Notes: generated from the letters alone by a model not told the origin. Numbered from the stretch's first letter, positions 48,486 through 58,462 are shown. The stretch is 64,000 nt of DNA from Sphingomonas sp. CROZ-RG-20F-R02-07 (GCF_022662335.1 NZ_JAKNQJ010000002.1:186001-250000); one strand, 5' to 3'. Made by a program: numbers and translations.

Positions 48486-49481
48486 TCACACGTCCTGCGC
48501 GCTGTCGCCGCCCGTCACCTCGAAATTGGCGCCCGAGCACATCGCCGATCCGTCCGAGGCCAGGAACACCGCCATCGGCGAGATGTCCTCGGGCCTCAGC
48601 CACGCGACGCGCAGCGGCACGCGCGGCGCGCGGTTGTTCCACGTCTCGGCTTCGGTCGGGTTCTTGGGCGGATCGTCCTGCGTTTCGCCGATCACGTGGC
48701 TCCAGCGCGCGGGATAGCGGGTGAGCGCAGTGTCGACGAGGCCGGGCAGGATGCAGTTCACCGTCACGCCATGTTTGCCGAATTCCTCGGCCGCCGATTT
48801 CATCAGCCCGATGATCGCGTGCTTGGACGCGGAATAGGAGGCGGCGCCTGCGGTGCCGTGCTTGCCCTGCATCGACGAGATCAGGATGAACCGGCCGCTC
48901 TTCTGGCCGGTCAGCGTCTTGGCGAAGGCGCGCACGGTGTTGGCGGTGCCGTTCACATTGTTGTCGATCACGTCGTACCAGTCGCTGTCCTCCATCTCGA
49001 GCAGGTCCTTCCAACGCTGGATCGCGGCGTTGGCGACCACCACGTCGATCCGGCCGAGCTCCTTCAGCACGCGGTCGTGTGCGGCGCGGAGCTGCGCGAT
49101 CTTGCGGATGTCGCCCTTGATCGCGAGGCAGCGCCGGCCATGCGCCTCGATCTGACGCTTGGTCTCGGCCAATTCGTCGGGCGTGGCGGGCGTGGCGTTG
49201 GAGGCGGGGCTGACATAGCCGGCGATGTCGAGGATCGCGACGTCGGCGCCGTTCGCCGCCAGCTCCACCGCGATCGCACGGCCGATGCCGCGCGCGGCGC
49301 CCGTCACGAACGCCACCTTGCCCGCCAGTTGCGAATCGCGGCCCGCCACGATCGGGCCTGCGGTGCGCGGGTCGGCCGGTACCTGCGCGGCGGCGGCGCC
49401 TGCCACGCCCATCGCGGCGAGCGCGCCTGCGCCCATGATGATCCCCCGCCGGCCCGTATCCGCTGTCTCGTCGCCCGCCAT
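48486..49481 (-). CDS. SDR oxidoreductase with twin-arginine-like leader
   Basis: A 331-residue short-chain dehydrogenase. NAD(P) motif GAARGIGRA, the NNVNG active-site Asn, Ser in SSMQGKHGTAGAA and catalytic YSASK are all present. The N-terminus DTGRRGIIMGAGALAAMGVA resembles a Tat signal, unusual for an SDR, which would send a folded cofactor-bound enzyme to the periplasm. The large insert of loops in GETQDDPPKNPTEAETWNN is typical of mycofactocin-like SDRs. ATG 49481 is chosen. It precedes the M28 peptidase by 49 bp on the same strand. Confidence 0.88.
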   Translation of the reverse strand: MAGDETADTGRRGIIMGAGALAAMGVAGAAAAQVPADPRTAGPIVAGRDSQLAGKVAFVTGAARGIGRAIAVELAANGADVAILDIAGYVSPASNATPATPDELAETKRQIEAHGRRCLAIKGDIRKIAQLRAAHDRVLKELGRIDVVVANAAIQRWKDLLEMEDSDWYDVIDNNVNGTANTVRAFAKTLTGQKSGRFILISSMQGKHGTAGAASYSASKHAIIGLMKSAAEEFGKHGVTVNCILPGLVDTALTRYPARWSHVIGETQDDPPKNPTEAETWNNRAPRVPLRVAWLRPEDISPMAVFLASDGSAMCSGANFEVTGGDSAQDV

Positions 49482-49615
49482 CGCCTTGCTCCTATTCGTC
49501 TCGCAGCCACGAACCGCTGGAATCGCAAGGGGTTGCAGGCGCAGTGATGAATTCGGCGTCACGCGGGGGCGACGCGGAAGCCGGCCGGTCGGCCGCCGGC
49601 TTCCGCAGCCGCGGC

Positions 49616-50296
49616 TCAGGCCACCCCGCTGAAGACGAGGCCGGTGCTGTCGCTTCTGCTCGTGCTGCCGCTCGACGTGCTCGTACCATAGGTGGCCTGG
49701 CTGCCGATGCTGCTGCGCATCTTTTCGAGAAAGGCGATCAGCGTGTCGAGCTGGCTCTTCTCGGTGGCGCCCGTGCTGCTCGTGGACGACGTGCTGCTGC
49801 TGGACGAGCTGCTGCTCGAATCGTCATCGTCGTCGGACGAACCGCCGGACGGTGGCGGGCCGGGGGGCGGGCCGCCGGCGCCCTGCGGGCCGTGCATGCC
49901 GGACATGCCGCCGGCGCTCGCGATCGCGATCGCGCCACTGTCGGTGTCGCTGTCGGTATCCGCACTGCCGTCCGCGCTCTTCTGCGATCCGCCGGTCGCG
50001 AAGAACTGTTTGAGCTCATCCGCCTGGTCGCTCGTCAGCGTCCCCTTGGTCACCTGATCGTCGATCAGCGACGCCATCTTGTCCTTCATCGAAATGGTGG
50101 AGGTGCCGGAAATGCTCGTGCCGCTGCTACTCGCCAGCGTCGAGTCGATGCTGTCGAGCGCGCTGCCGAGCGCGGTCTGGTCGGTCTTGCTGATCGCGCC
50201 CTTGGAAACGGCGGCCGAGATTCGCGCGTTCATCATCGTGCGCCCGCTGGTCTGGGCGCTCGACAGCGCGCTGGTCAAAGATGAGAGACTGGTCAC
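49616..50296 (-). CDS. Ser/Thr-rich uncharacterised protein (226 aa)
   Basis: Starts at GTG 50296 behind AGGAG. The first 115 residues are Ser/Thr-rich and helical (TSLSSLTSALSSAQTSGRTM, TKGTLTSDQADELKQFF), then a Gly/Pro/Met linker, an acidic-to-serine tract (DDDDDSSSSSSSSS) and a final helix. No signal peptide. The EF-hand-like pattern is poor. I do not recognise the family; secretion or stress roles are possible. Confidence 0.6.
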   Translation of the reverse strand: MTSLSSLTSALSSAQTSGRTMMNARISAAVSKGAISKTDQTALGSALDSIDSTLASSSGTSISGTSTISMKDKMASLIDDQVTKGTLTSDQADELKQFFATGGSQKSADGSADTDSDTDSGAIAIASAGGMSGMHGPQGAGGPPPGPPPSGGSSDDDDDSSSSSSSSSTSSTSSTGATEKSQLDTLIAFLEKMRSSIGSQATYGTSTSSGSTSRSDSTGLVFSGVA

Positions 50297-50478
50297 TCCG
50301 TTACTCCTGTTGCCGCCGGTCGATGCCGGCGGCGCCAAGGGTATCAGAAACGATTTACCATCTTCTTAAACCATAGCGATAGAGCGAGAAGGTCATGGGG
50401 AAGGGCGCCGCTCACGGCTGCCATCGTCCCCGATATTGGGCTCATGTTGCGCGAAGATTTCGCCATGTTGCAGCCGTG

Positions 50479-50934
50479 TCAGCTCAATCGGTCGATCTGT
50501 TCGGGGGAAAGCGATCCCGGCACGATCATCAGCGGCACGCTCAGCGCGCCCGCATCGGCGCCCGCGAAATGGCTGACCAGCGCGCCCGGTGCGCCGCTGG
50601 CGGCGGCGCCCAGCACGAGTGCGGCGATCTGGGGATTGGCGGCGATCATCTCGCGGATCACCTTGGGGCCGTCGCCCTCGCGCACCGTGATCGCGGGGTG
50701 AAGCCCCGATTCCGCCAGCAGCGTGCCCGCGGCGCCCGCCACCAGCCCTTCGGCATGAAGCCGCGCCTCGTCCTCGATCGTGGCCTGCACGCCGCCGAAC
50801 GCCATGAACTCCTGCGGCGGCAGCAGCGTCAGGATCTCCACGCCGCCGCCCGTCTTCACCGCGCGCCGCGCCGCGAAGCGCAGCGCGATCTCGGCCTCCG
50901 GGCTGTCGTCGATCACGACCAGATAGATGCGCAC
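50479..50934 (-). CDS. Universal stress protein (UspA)
   Basis: A 151-residue UspA-fold protein: RIYLVVIDDSPEAEIALRFA near the start, HAEGLVAGAAGTLL in the middle, and VLGAAASGAPGALVSHFAGA near the C-terminus, the ATP-loop region with a variant G-x2-G-x9-G spacing. The start is GTG 50934 behind a GGGG(G)A. Divergent from pdhC by 125 bp. Confidence 0.85.
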   Translation of the reverse strand: MRIYLVVIDDSPEAEIALRFAARRAVKTGGGVEILTLLPPQEFMAFGGVQATIEDEARLHAEGLVAGAAGTLLAESGLHPAITVREGDGPKVIREMIAANPQIAALVLGAAASGAPGALVSHFAGADAGALSVPLMIVPGSLSPEQIDRLS

Positions 50935-51059
50935 CCGCTTCGTCCCCCCCTCGATTTTCGCGGGTGAAGGTGCCGTGCGATGCGCGCGCGCGCAAGGCCA
51001 CGGCTTGACCGGGCGCGGCAGGAGCGCGAGAGGATGCGCGCCCAACGACGAGGATCTTC

Positions 51060-52436
51060 ATGTCGATCGCAATCAAGATGCCTGCGCTGTCCCCCACGAT
51101 GGAGGAAGGCACGCTGGCCAAATGGCTCGTCAAGGAGGGCGATACCGTCAAGTCCGGCGACATCATGGCCGAGATCGAGACGGACAAGGCGACGATGGAG
51201 TTCGAAGCGGTCGACGAGGGCGTCATCGCGCGCATCGTGGTGGCCGAGGGCACCGATGGCGTGAAGGTGGGCGCGACGATCGCGATCCTGGCCGAAGAGG
51301 GCGAGGATGCCGCCACCGCCGGCGCCGTGTCCGCCCCGTCCGAACCCGCCAGGAGCGAGTCGCTCCAGCCCGCCGATCCCGAATTCCGCGGCCGCCCCGA
51401 CGCGACCGACCCCAACGCCAAGGGGAACGAGGGCGAGCCCGTCGCGCGCACCGAGACGATGGCCGAGGATCATGGCCGCCCCGCCGACGCGGGCGCCGAG
51501 CCTGCCCCGGCCGCAGAGGCGTCGGGCATGCGCGTGAAGGCCAGCCCGCTCGCCCGCCGCCTTGCCGCGGAGACGGGCGTCGATCTGTCCGCGGTCACCG
51601 GCTCGGGGCCGAACGGCCGGATCGTGCGCGCCGATCTCGCCAACGCCCAGCCGGCCCAGGCCGCCACCGCCGCCGCGCCCGCAACGGCCGAGACGGCAAA
51701 GGCCGATGCGCCTGCGCCGGCCGCAAAGCCCGCCGCCGTGCCCGACATCCCGCATGAGACGACCAAGCTCAGCAACATGCGCAAGACGATCGCGCGGCGC
51801 CTGACCGAATCGAAGCAGACCGTTCCGCATATCTATCTGACCGTCGATGTGCGGCTCGACGCGCTGCTGAAGCTGCGGGCCGAGCTGAACGACAGCCTCG
51901 CCGCGCGCGGCGTGAAGCTGTCGGTCAACGATCTGCTCATCAAGGCGCTGGGCGTCGCGCTGATGCAAGTGCCCAAGTGCAACGTACAGTTCGCGGGCGA
52001 TCAGTTGCTCACCTTCGCCCGCGCCGACATCTCGGTTGCGGTCAGCGTGCCCAACGGGCTCGTCACGCCGGTGGTGAAGGGCGCGGACACCGCCTCGATC
52101 TCCGCGATCGCCACCGCGATGAAGGATCTCGCGGGCCGCGCGCGCGACGGCAAGCTGCGCCCCGAGGAATATGCCGGCGGCACCGCCTCGCTGTCGAACA
52201 TGGGGATGTACGGCATCACCCAGTTCGATGCGGTCATCAATCCGCCGCAGGGCATGATCCTCGCGGTGGGTGCTGGCGAGAAGCGGGCGGTGGTGAACGG
52301 CGATACGCTCGGCGTCGCGACGGTGATGTCGGCGACGGGCAGCTTCGATCACCGCGCGATCGACGGCGCGGACGGCGCGCAACTGATGAAGACGTTCCGC
52401 GAACTGGTGGAACGGCCGCTGGGCCTGCTCGCCTGA
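51060..52436 (+). CDS. pdhC: Dihydrolipoamide acetyltransferase, pyruvate dehydrogenase E2
   Basis: Core of the pyruvate dehydrogenase complex that moves the acetyl group to CoA. The 458-residue chain has one lipoyl domain (lipoyl Lys43 in [14 protein letters not shown]), an Ala/Pro/Glu linker, the peripheral subunit-binding domain (about 161-195, [20 protein letters not shown]), a second Ala/Pro linker and the catalytic domain with His near 431 in [14 protein letters not shown]1 genes are not nearby. A shared operon with lpd favours PDH over acetoin or branched-chain complexes. Confidence 0.92.
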   Translation: MSIAIKMPALSPTMEEGTLAKWLVKEGDTVKSGDIMAEIETDKATMEFEAVDEGVIARIVVAEGTDGVKVGATIAILAEEGEDAATAGAVSAPSEPARSESLQPADPEFRGRPDATDPNAKGNEGEPVARTETMAEDHGRPADAGAEPAPAAEASGMRVKASPLARRLAAETGVDLSAVTGSGPNGRIVRADLANAQPAQAATAAAPATAETAKADAPAPAAKPAAVPDIPHETTKLSNMRKTIARRLTESKQTVPHIYLTVDVRLDALLKLRAELNDSLAARGVKLSVNDLLIKALGVALMQVPKCNVQFAGDQLLTFARADISVAVSVPNGLVTPVVKGADTASISAIATAMKDLAGRARDGKLRPEEYAGGTASLSNMGMYGITQFDAVINPPQGMILAVGAGEKRAVVNGDTLGVATVMSATGSFDHRAIDGADGAQLMKTFRELVERPLGLLA

Positions 52437-52654
52437 TGGCAGGCGCCGGACCCCGCAGGATGCGCGGCTTCTGGCTGGAGCTCCTGTGGTTCGTCGTCAG
52501 CGTCGGCGCGTTCGGCGCGTTCGTCTGGGGGATGGCCTGGGGCTATCCGCTCGGCCGCGACACGATCTGGACGATCGGCGGCGTCGCGGTGCTGATCGTC
52601 GCGGCGATGGGCGTGCACGCGCTCGTCCGCGCATGGCAGGCGGGGGTGGCATGA
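52436..52654 (+). CDS. Small two-helix membrane protein between E2 and thioesterase genes
   Basis: A 72-residue product with two hydrophobic helices (LELLWFVVSVGAFGAFVWGM and TIWTIGGVAVLIVAAMGVHA) and an N-terminal Arg cluster. ATG 52436 overlaps the pdhC stop by one base, and its stop overlaps the next start by four bases. No family is recognised; conserved coupling suggests a real gene. Confidence 0.65.
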   Translation: MAGAGPRRMRGFWLELLWFVVSVGAFGAFVWGMAWGYPLGRDTIWTIGGVAVLIVAAMGVHALVRAWQAGVA

Positions 52655-53052
52655 GCGACGAAGGCAACGGCCGGCTGCCCGCGGGCGCGCCCACGATCCG
52701 CGTCACCGCGATGCCGGGGGACGCCAATCCCTATGGCGACATCTTCGGCGGCTGGCTGATGGGTCAGATGGATCTGGCCGCGGGCTCTACTGCGTCGCGC
52801 CATTCGGGCGGCCGGGCCGTCACGATCGCGGTGGAGGGGATGAAGTTCCACGCCCCCGTGTTGATCGGCGACGAGGTCTCGGTGTTCGCCACGCTCGTCG
52901 CGGTGGGCAACACGTCGATGACGATCGAGGTCGAGGCCTGGCGCCGCGCGCGGCATGTCGAGGATATGTGCAAGGTGACCCAGGCGCGCTTCGTGTTCGT
53001 GGCCACCGACGAGAATCGCCGGCCGCGGCGCGTGCCGGGGCTTCCGGCGTGA
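52651..53052 (+). CDS. Acyl-CoA thioesterase, hot-dog fold (YciA-like)
   Basis: A 133-residue hot-dog thioesterase that would hydrolyse acyl-CoA. The pattern ANPYGDIFGGWLMGQMDLAA carries the catalytic Asp, and GDEVSVFATLVAVGNTSMTI is the second strand block. It starts by four-base overlap within the pdh operon, so it may relieve acetyl-CoA or acyl-CoA build-up. Confidence 0.88.
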   Translation: MSDEGNGRLPAGAPTIRVTAMPGDANPYGDIFGGWLMGQMDLAAGSTASRHSGGRAVTIAVEGMKFHAPVLIGDEVSVFATLVAVGNTSMTIEVEAWRRARHVEDMCKVTQARFVFVATDENRRPRRVPGLPA

Positions 53053-53106
53053 CGCTGCCCGCTTCGCCGCGGCTTCATAACTTCGTTATCAATCAGGGTG
53101 ATACGC

Positions 53107-54501
53107 GTGGCTGACCAATTCGATCTCGTGATCCTCGGCTCGGGCCCCGGTGGCTATGTCGCCGCGATCCGCGCGACGCAGCTCGGGCTGTCGGTCGCGA
53201 TCGTGGAGCGCGAGCGGCTGGGCGGGATCTGCCTCAACTGGGGCTGCATCCCGACCAAAGCGCTGCTGCGCACGTCCGAAATCTATCACTACATGACCCA
53301 CGCCGCCGATTACGGGCTGAAGGCGGACAATGTCGGCTTCGATCTGGGCAGGATCGTCGATCGCAGCCGCAAGGTGGCGGGCCAGCTCAACGCCGGCGTG
53401 AAGGGCCTGATGAAGAAGAACAAGGTCCGCGTGGTGGAGGGCGTCGGCACGCTCACCGCGCCGGGCACGCTGTCGGTGAAGCAGGGCGACCAGACGGTCG
53501 AACTGCAGGCGAAGCACATCATCGTGGCCACCGGCGCGCGCGCGCGCGACCTGCCCTTTGCCAAGGCGGACGGCAAACGGATCTGGACCTATCGCCATGC
53601 CATGGTGCCGGTCGAGATGCCGACCAAGCTGCTGGTGATCGGATCGGGCGCGATCGGCGTCGAATTCGCCAGCTTCTACAACGATATGGGCGCCGACGTG
53701 ACGATCGTCGAGATGCTGCCGCGGATCCTCCCCGTCGAGGACGAGGAGGTTTCCGCCTTCATGGACAAGGCGCTGACCAAACAGGGTATCGCGATCCGCA
53801 CCGGCGTCGGCATCGAAGGGCTGGCGACGGGCGCGAACGGCGTGACCGCGAAGATCAAGAACAAGGACGGCCAGGTCGAGACGGTCGAGTTCAGCCATGC
53901 GATCGTCGCGATCGGCATCGTGCCGAACACCGAGGCGATCGGGCTGGAGGCGCTGGGCGTCGAAACCGAGCGCGGCCATATCAAGGTCGACGGCTATGGC
54001 CGCACCAATGTCGAGGGCGTGTACGCGATCGGCGACGTGACCGGGCCGCCCTGGCTGGCGCACAAGGCCAGCCACGAGGGTATCGTCTGCGTCGAGCGGA
54101 TCGCGGGCGAGAATCCGCATGCGTTCGAGACGTGGAACATTCCCGGATGCACCTATAGCCGCCCCCAGGTGGCGAGCGTGGGGATGACCGAGGCGAAGGC
54201 CAAGGAGGCGGGCCACGACGTCAAGGTCGGCAAATTCCCCTTCATCGGCAACGGCAAGGCGATCGCGCTGGGCGAGGCCGAGGGCTTCGTGAAGACGGTG
54301 TTCGATGCGAAGACGGGCGAACTGCTCGGCGCGCATATGGTGGGCGCCGAAGTCACCGAGCTGATCCAGGGCTATGTCATCGCGCGCCAGCTCGAGACGA
54401 CCGAGGCGGAACTGATGGAGACGGTCTTCGCGCATCCGACCCTCTCGGAGATGATGCACGAAAGCGTGCTCGGCGCCTACGGCCGCGCGATCCACTACTG
54501 A
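53107..54501 (+). CDS. lpdA: Dihydrolipoyl dehydrogenase (E3)
   Basis: FAD disulfide oxidoreductase that reoxidises dihydrolipoamide. GSGPGGYVAAIRA binds FAD; the redox disulfide is Cys42-Cys47 (GGICLNWGCIPTKAL); GSGAIGVEFASFYNDMGADV binds NAD; HPTLSEMMHESVLGA gives the His-Glu dyad. GTG 53107 is chosen because it places the VADQFDLVILGSG N-terminus as in relatives; a GTG at 53098 is in frame. Together with pdhC it supplies two of the three PDH components. Confidence 0.93.
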   Translation: MADQFDLVILGSGPGGYVAAIRATQLGLSVAIVERERLGGICLNWGCIPTKALLRTSEIYHYMTHAADYGLKADNVGFDLGRIVDRSRKVAGQLNAGVKGLMKKNKVRVVEGVGTLTAPGTLSVKQGDQTVELQAKHIIVATGARARDLPFAKADGKRIWTYRHAMVPVEMPTKLLVIGSGAIGVEFASFYNDMGADVTIVEMLPRILPVEDEEVSAFMDKALTKQGIAIRTGVGIEGLATGANGVTAKIKNKDGQVETVEFSHAIVAIGIVPNTEAIGLEALGVETERGHIKVDGYGRTNVEGVYAIGDVTGPPWLAHKASHEGIVCVERIAGENPHAFETWNIPGCTYSRPQVASVGMTEAKAKEAGHDVKVGKFPFIGNGKAIALGEAEGFVKTVFDAKTGELLGAHMVGAEVTELIQGYVIARQLETTEAELMETVFAHPTLSEMMHESVLGAYGRAIHY

Positions 54502-54502
54502 C

Positions 54503-55900
54503 ATGATGCGCGCCCGCCCGCGCTGGCCGGTGGCGGCGGCGGGCGTGCTCTTCCTGGCCAGCCTCGCGCTCTTCTGGCCGGGCATCGCCATGTACGACAG
54601 CGTCGTCCAATATGGGCAGGTGCTGGCGGGCGCCTATGACGATTGGCATCCGCCGGCGATGGCGCGGCTCTGGGCGCTGTTCGGCCCGACCGGCGCCGCG
54701 CCGCTATTCGCGTTGCAGATGGGCAGTTACTGGCTGGGGCTGGGGCTGATCGCCGCCGCGCTGGCCGCCGCCGGGCGACGCGGCGCGGCGTTCGCCGTGC
54801 TGGCGATCGGGCTTTGGCCGCCGTTTCTCGGCTGGCAGGCGGCGGTGCTGAAGGACGCGCAGATGCTGGGTGCGATGCTGGCCGCGGTGGGGCTGGTCGG
54901 CTGGTGGCGGCTGCGCGCGCGGCCGGTGCCCTGGCCCGTGGTGCCGGTGGTGGTGGTGCTGCTCGGCTATGCGGTGCTGGTGCGCGCCAATGCGCTCTTC
55001 GCGGTGCTGCCGCTTTGCTTCGCGCTATGGCGCCGGCCGAGCGACCTGCGGTGGCGCGCGGTTGCGCTGGTGGTCGCGACCTTGGCGGTGCTGGCGGCGA
55101 TGCCGTTCGTCAACCACCGCCTGCTCGGCGCGAGCCCCAGCGGCGTCGAGCGGACGCAGGCACTCTACGATCTGAGCGCGATCGCGGTGCGCACCGGCGA
55201 CGGCGCGGCGACCGGGCTCGCACCCGATGCGATCGCCGGGCTGCGCGCGCATGGCTGCGTGAAGCCGTTCTTCTGGGATCCGCTGGGCGATGCCGATCAC
55301 TGCGAACCCTATGTCGAGGCGCTGCACGTGGGCCCGCCGGGTGCGCTGTACGTCCGGCTGGCGGGCGCGATCCTGCGCCATCCGCTGGCCTATGCGGCGC
55401 ACCGTCTCGCACACTGGAACTCCACCGAGCGCTGGATCGTGCCCGCGCGGCTGATGGGTGCGGGGCCGCCCAACCATAGCGAGGCCAATACCCTGGGGCT
55501 GGCGGGGCCGGGCTGGCTGGCGGTGATGTGGCAGCGGCTGGCGGATTGGCTGATCGAGACGCCGCCGGGCTGGCCGATCCTGTGGACAATGCTCGCCTTG
55601 CTCCTGCTGCCGGGCGCGTGGCGGCGGATGGATGCGGGCGCGCGGCTGGCGCTGGCGCTGCTCGCCTCGGCGCTGGCGCTGGAGGCGAGCTTCCTCGTCC
55701 TCAGCATCGCGTCGGACCTGCGCTATCATCTATGGCCGATGGTCGCGACCGCGCTGGCTGCGGTGCTGCTGGCGCAGGCGCGCTGGTGGAGGGGGCGGGG
55801 GCTCGCCATCGTGCTGGCCGCGGTGGCGCTGGCCGGCGGCGTCACCCGCCTGGCCCTGCCGCTGCCGCCGCAAGGCTATCAGGCGATGGTCGCGGGATAA
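54503..55900 (+). CDS. Polytopic membrane protein, GT-C glycosyltransferase-like
   Basis: A 465-residue membrane protein with about ten hydrophobic helices. An Asp in GIAMYDSVVQYGQVLAGAYD on the first periplasmic loop and a Cys-containing loop (AHGCVKPFFWDPLGDADHCEPYV) between helices 6 and 7 recall GT-C/PMT-type glycosyltransferases. It starts 1 bp after the lpd stop. No firm family assignment; role in surface glycan modification is inferred. Confidence 0.7.
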   Translation: MMRARPRWPVAAAGVLFLASLALFWPGIAMYDSVVQYGQVLAGAYDDWHPPAMARLWALFGPTGAAPLFALQMGSYWLGLGLIAAALAAAGRRGAAFAVLAIGLWPPFLGWQAAVLKDAQMLGAMLAAVGLVGWWRLRARPVPWPVVPVVVVLLGYAVLVRANALFAVLPLCFALWRRPSDLRWRAVALVVATLAVLAAMPFVNHRLLGASPSGVERTQALYDLSAIAVRTGDGAATGLAPDAIAGLRAHGCVKPFFWDPLGDADHCEPYVEALHVGPPGALYVRLAGAILRHPLAYAAHRLAHWNSTERWIVPARLMGAGPPNHSEANTLGLAGPGWLAVMWQRLADWLIETPPGWPILWTMLALLLLPGAWRRMDAGARLALALLASALALEASFLVLSIASDLRYHLWPMVATALAAVLLAQARWWRGRGLAIVLAAVALAGGVTRLALPLPPQGYQAMVAG

Positions 55901-55920
55901 GCGGTCGGCGTCGTCCTTCA

Positions 55921-56010
55921 CCGTTCGCCCTGAGCGTGTCGAAGGGCCTGTACCGCATGCGATGGATCGACTGTCGAGAGCGTGCTTCGACAGGCTCAGC
56001 GCGCGGGGGG
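55921..56010. repeat. Dispersed inverted repeat, copy 6
   Basis: Left arm CCGTTCGCCCTGAGCGTGTC from 55921 and right arm GCTTCGACAGGCTCAGCGCG near 55984-56008. It sits between convergent genes. Confidence 0.75.
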
Positions 56011-56098
56011 GAGGTAACGCTGCCCCGATATGGCATTATGTGATACCAATGAATGTGGGTCGATTGTGTGCCACCTTCGCCGACTTCGGCCCGGATGC

Positions 56099-58462
56099 TC
56101 ACGCCGCCGCCGATGCGCCCCAGTCGCGGTTCGCCAGCGCCCGCGCTTCCTCGACGGGCAGCGGCCGGCCGAAATAATAGCCCTGCACCTTCGAACAGCC
56201 CAGTTCCTGCACCATCCGGTGCTCCGCCTCGGTCTCCACGCCCTCGGCCGTCGTCGCCATGCCCAGGCTCTTGGCGAGCGCCACGACCGCGCGGATGATC
56301 GCGATCGCCTCGCGCACGCCCTTCGATGCGCCCTGCACGAAGCTGCGGTCGATCTTGATCGAGGAAAAGCGCGTGCGGCTCAGATAGCCGAGCGACGAAT
56401 AGCCGGTGCCGAAATCGTCCAGGCTGAGGCGGACGCCCAGATCGAGCACGCGCTCCAGCACCTTGGTGGCGCCGAGGCCCTCGTGCATGAACACGCTCTC
56501 GGTCACCTCGAGTTCGAGGCGCTCGGCGGACAGGCCGCTGTTCGAGAGCGCCGAAGTGACGGTGGTGACGAAGCCCGGGATCTGGAGCTGGTCGGGCGAG
56601 ACGTTGACCGCCACGCGGATGTGGCTCGGCCAGCGCGCCGCCTCGTCGCAGGCGGTGCGCATCACCCATTCGCCGATCGGGCCGATCAGCCGCGCCTCTT
56701 CGGCGAGCGGGATGAACTTCACCGGCGACACATTGCCGAACTCGGGGCTCGCCCAGCGCAGCAGCGCCTCGAAGCCCATCAGCCTGCCGGTGCCGGCATC
56801 GACCACCGGCTGATAGGCGAGGTGCATCTCGCCCTTCTCCACCGCCTTGCGCAGCGCGATCTCCAGCACGCGGCGTTCCTCGGCCTGGACGTGAAGCTGC
56901 GGCTCATAGGCGTGGAAGACGCCGCCGCCCGCATCCTTCGAACGATAGAGCGCCAGATCGGCGGAGCGGATCAGCATCTCGGCGGTGCGGCCGTCGCGCG
57001 GTCCCACCGCGACGCCGACGCTGGCGCCGACATAGAGCGTGTGCTGATCGACCTCATAGGGCCGCGAGAGCGTGTCGATGATCCGCTTGGCGAACGCCTC
57101 CAGCGCGTTGCTGTCGCGCGCGTCGTGGACGATCACCGCAAACTCGTCACCGCCCAGCCGCCCGCACATCGCATGCTCGCCCATCAGCTGGCCGAGCCGT
57201 TCGGACACGCGCTGCAGCAGGCGATCGCCGATCGGATGGCCCAGCGTGTCGTTCACCGCTTTGAAGCGGTCGAGATCGAGCATCATGAACGCGCAGCGGC
57301 TGCCCCATCGGTCGGCCTCGGCCATGGCCCGTGCGAGATTCTCGTTGACCATCAGCCGGTTGGGCAGGCCCGTCAGCGTGTCGAAGCGGGCCATCCGGTT
57401 GATCTTGTCGGCTGACGCGCGCTGTTCGGTCACGTCGGAGCCGACGCCGCGAAAGCCGGCGAATGCGCCGCGATCGTCGAACCGCGGGCTCGCCGCGATC
57501 TCCCACCAATGCTCCTCGCCGTTCACGTGGACGGGCAGGCGCAGGTCGCGAAAGCTCTCGCGCGCCTTAAGCTTGTCGGCCAGCGTGCGCAGGCCCGCGG
57601 CGAAATTGCCCGTCTCCCAGGTGGGGCCGGCCAGCACCTGAAGGAACGGCATGCCGTCGATCGTCAGCGGATCGATCCCGCAGGCGAGCGAGAACCGCGG
57701 CGAGGCGCGAACCACGCGGCGCGCGCTGTCGGTTTCCCACAGCCAATCGGCGCCCTGATCCTCGAATTCGCGCAGCAGCAGGCTGACGGTCTCGTTGCGC
57801 TCCTCCAAGGCGAGTTCGGCGGCACGGATCGCCACGAGCGCCCGTGCCCGGCTGACGCAGGTGGCCATCAGCAGCAGCGTGAAGACGATGCTGCCGGCCG
57901 CGGCGCTGTAATCATGCGCGAGCGTCAGTTCGAGCGAGACCGACATCCCCAGCAGCCCGAGAAAGGCGAGCGTGGCAAGCGCCAGCGGCGCCATCGCGAA
58001 CGAGGCGGCGGTCATGAGGACGGCGATGATGACGCCCAGCCCGGACGTGACCGGCGGCGGGGTGTGCATGCAGAAGGCAAGCGGCACGACCGCCCAGATG
58101 GCGGCAAGCGCCAGTCCGTCGAAACCGGTGGTGCGCAGATCCTCGAGCCGCGCATAGCCGTCGCCCCGGTGATGCGAGGCGAGCCGCCGCGTCGCAACGC
58201 CGACCGCGACGGCCGTGACGAGGGCGCCCCAGCCGACCAGTTCCCAAAGCGCAATGCTCGGCCTGAGCAGCAGCACCGCCCCCACCGCGCCCACCAGATT
58301 CGCGGCGAGCAGCAGCAGCGCCAATCGTCGCCCCGCTGCCAGTTGCGTCGCCCGGATGCGGCCGCATTCGGCCGCATCGGCGCCGTCGCGCAGCCCGAGC
58401 AGCGTGTGGAAACTGATCCGGACGGGATCGGTGTGCGAGGTCATATGTTGGGTCACGGCCAT
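56099..58462 (-). CDS. Membrane PAS-GGDEF-EAL cyclic-di-GMP enzyme
   Basis: A 787-residue protein. The N-terminal region has about six membrane helices (45-200), then a PAS domain (about 235-345), a GGDEF domain with an intact active site (GRLGGDEFAVIV) and an EAL domain with EAL (GFEALLRW), LEVTES, DDFGTGYSSLGYL and KIDRSFV motifs for metal binding and catalysis. Both activities may be present; the net effect on c-di-GMP is not predictable. Starts at 58462. Confidence 0.92.
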   Translation of the reverse strand: MAVTQHMTSHTDPVRISFHTLLGLRDGADAAECGRIRATQLAAGRRLALLLLAANLVGAVGAVLLLRPSIALWELVGWGALVTAVAVGVATRRLASHHRGDGYARLEDLRTTGFDGLALAAIWAVVPLAFCMHTPPPVTSGLGVIIAVLMTAASFAMAPLALATLAFLGLLGMSVSLELTLAHDYSAAAGSIVFTLLLMATCVSRARALVAIRAAELALEERNETVSLLLREFEDQGADWLWETDSARRVVRASPRFSLACGIDPLTIDGMPFLQVLAGPTWETGNFAAGLRTLADKLKARESFRDLRLPVHVNGEEHWWEIAASPRFDDRGAFAGFRGVGSDVTEQRASADKINRMARFDTLTGLPNRLMVNENLARAMAEADRWGSRCAFMMLDLDRFKAVNDTLGHPIGDRLLQRVSERLGQLMGEHAMCGRLGGDEFAVIVHDARDSNALEAFAKRIIDTLSRPYEVDQHTLYVGASVGVAVGPRDGRTAEMLIRSADLALYRSKDAGGGVFHAYEPQLHVQAEERRVLEIALRKAVEKGEMHLAYQPVVDAGTGRLMGFEALLRWASPEFGNVSPVKFIPLAEEARLIGPIGEWVMRTACDEAARWPSHIRVAVNVSPDQLQIPGFVTTVTSALSNSGLSAERLELEVTESVFMHEGLGATKVLERVLDLGVRLSLDDFGTGYSSLGYLSRTRFSSIKIDRSFVQGASKGVREAIAIIRAVVALAKSLGMATTAEGVETEAEHRMVQELGCSKVQGYYFGRPLPVEEARALANRDWGASAAA

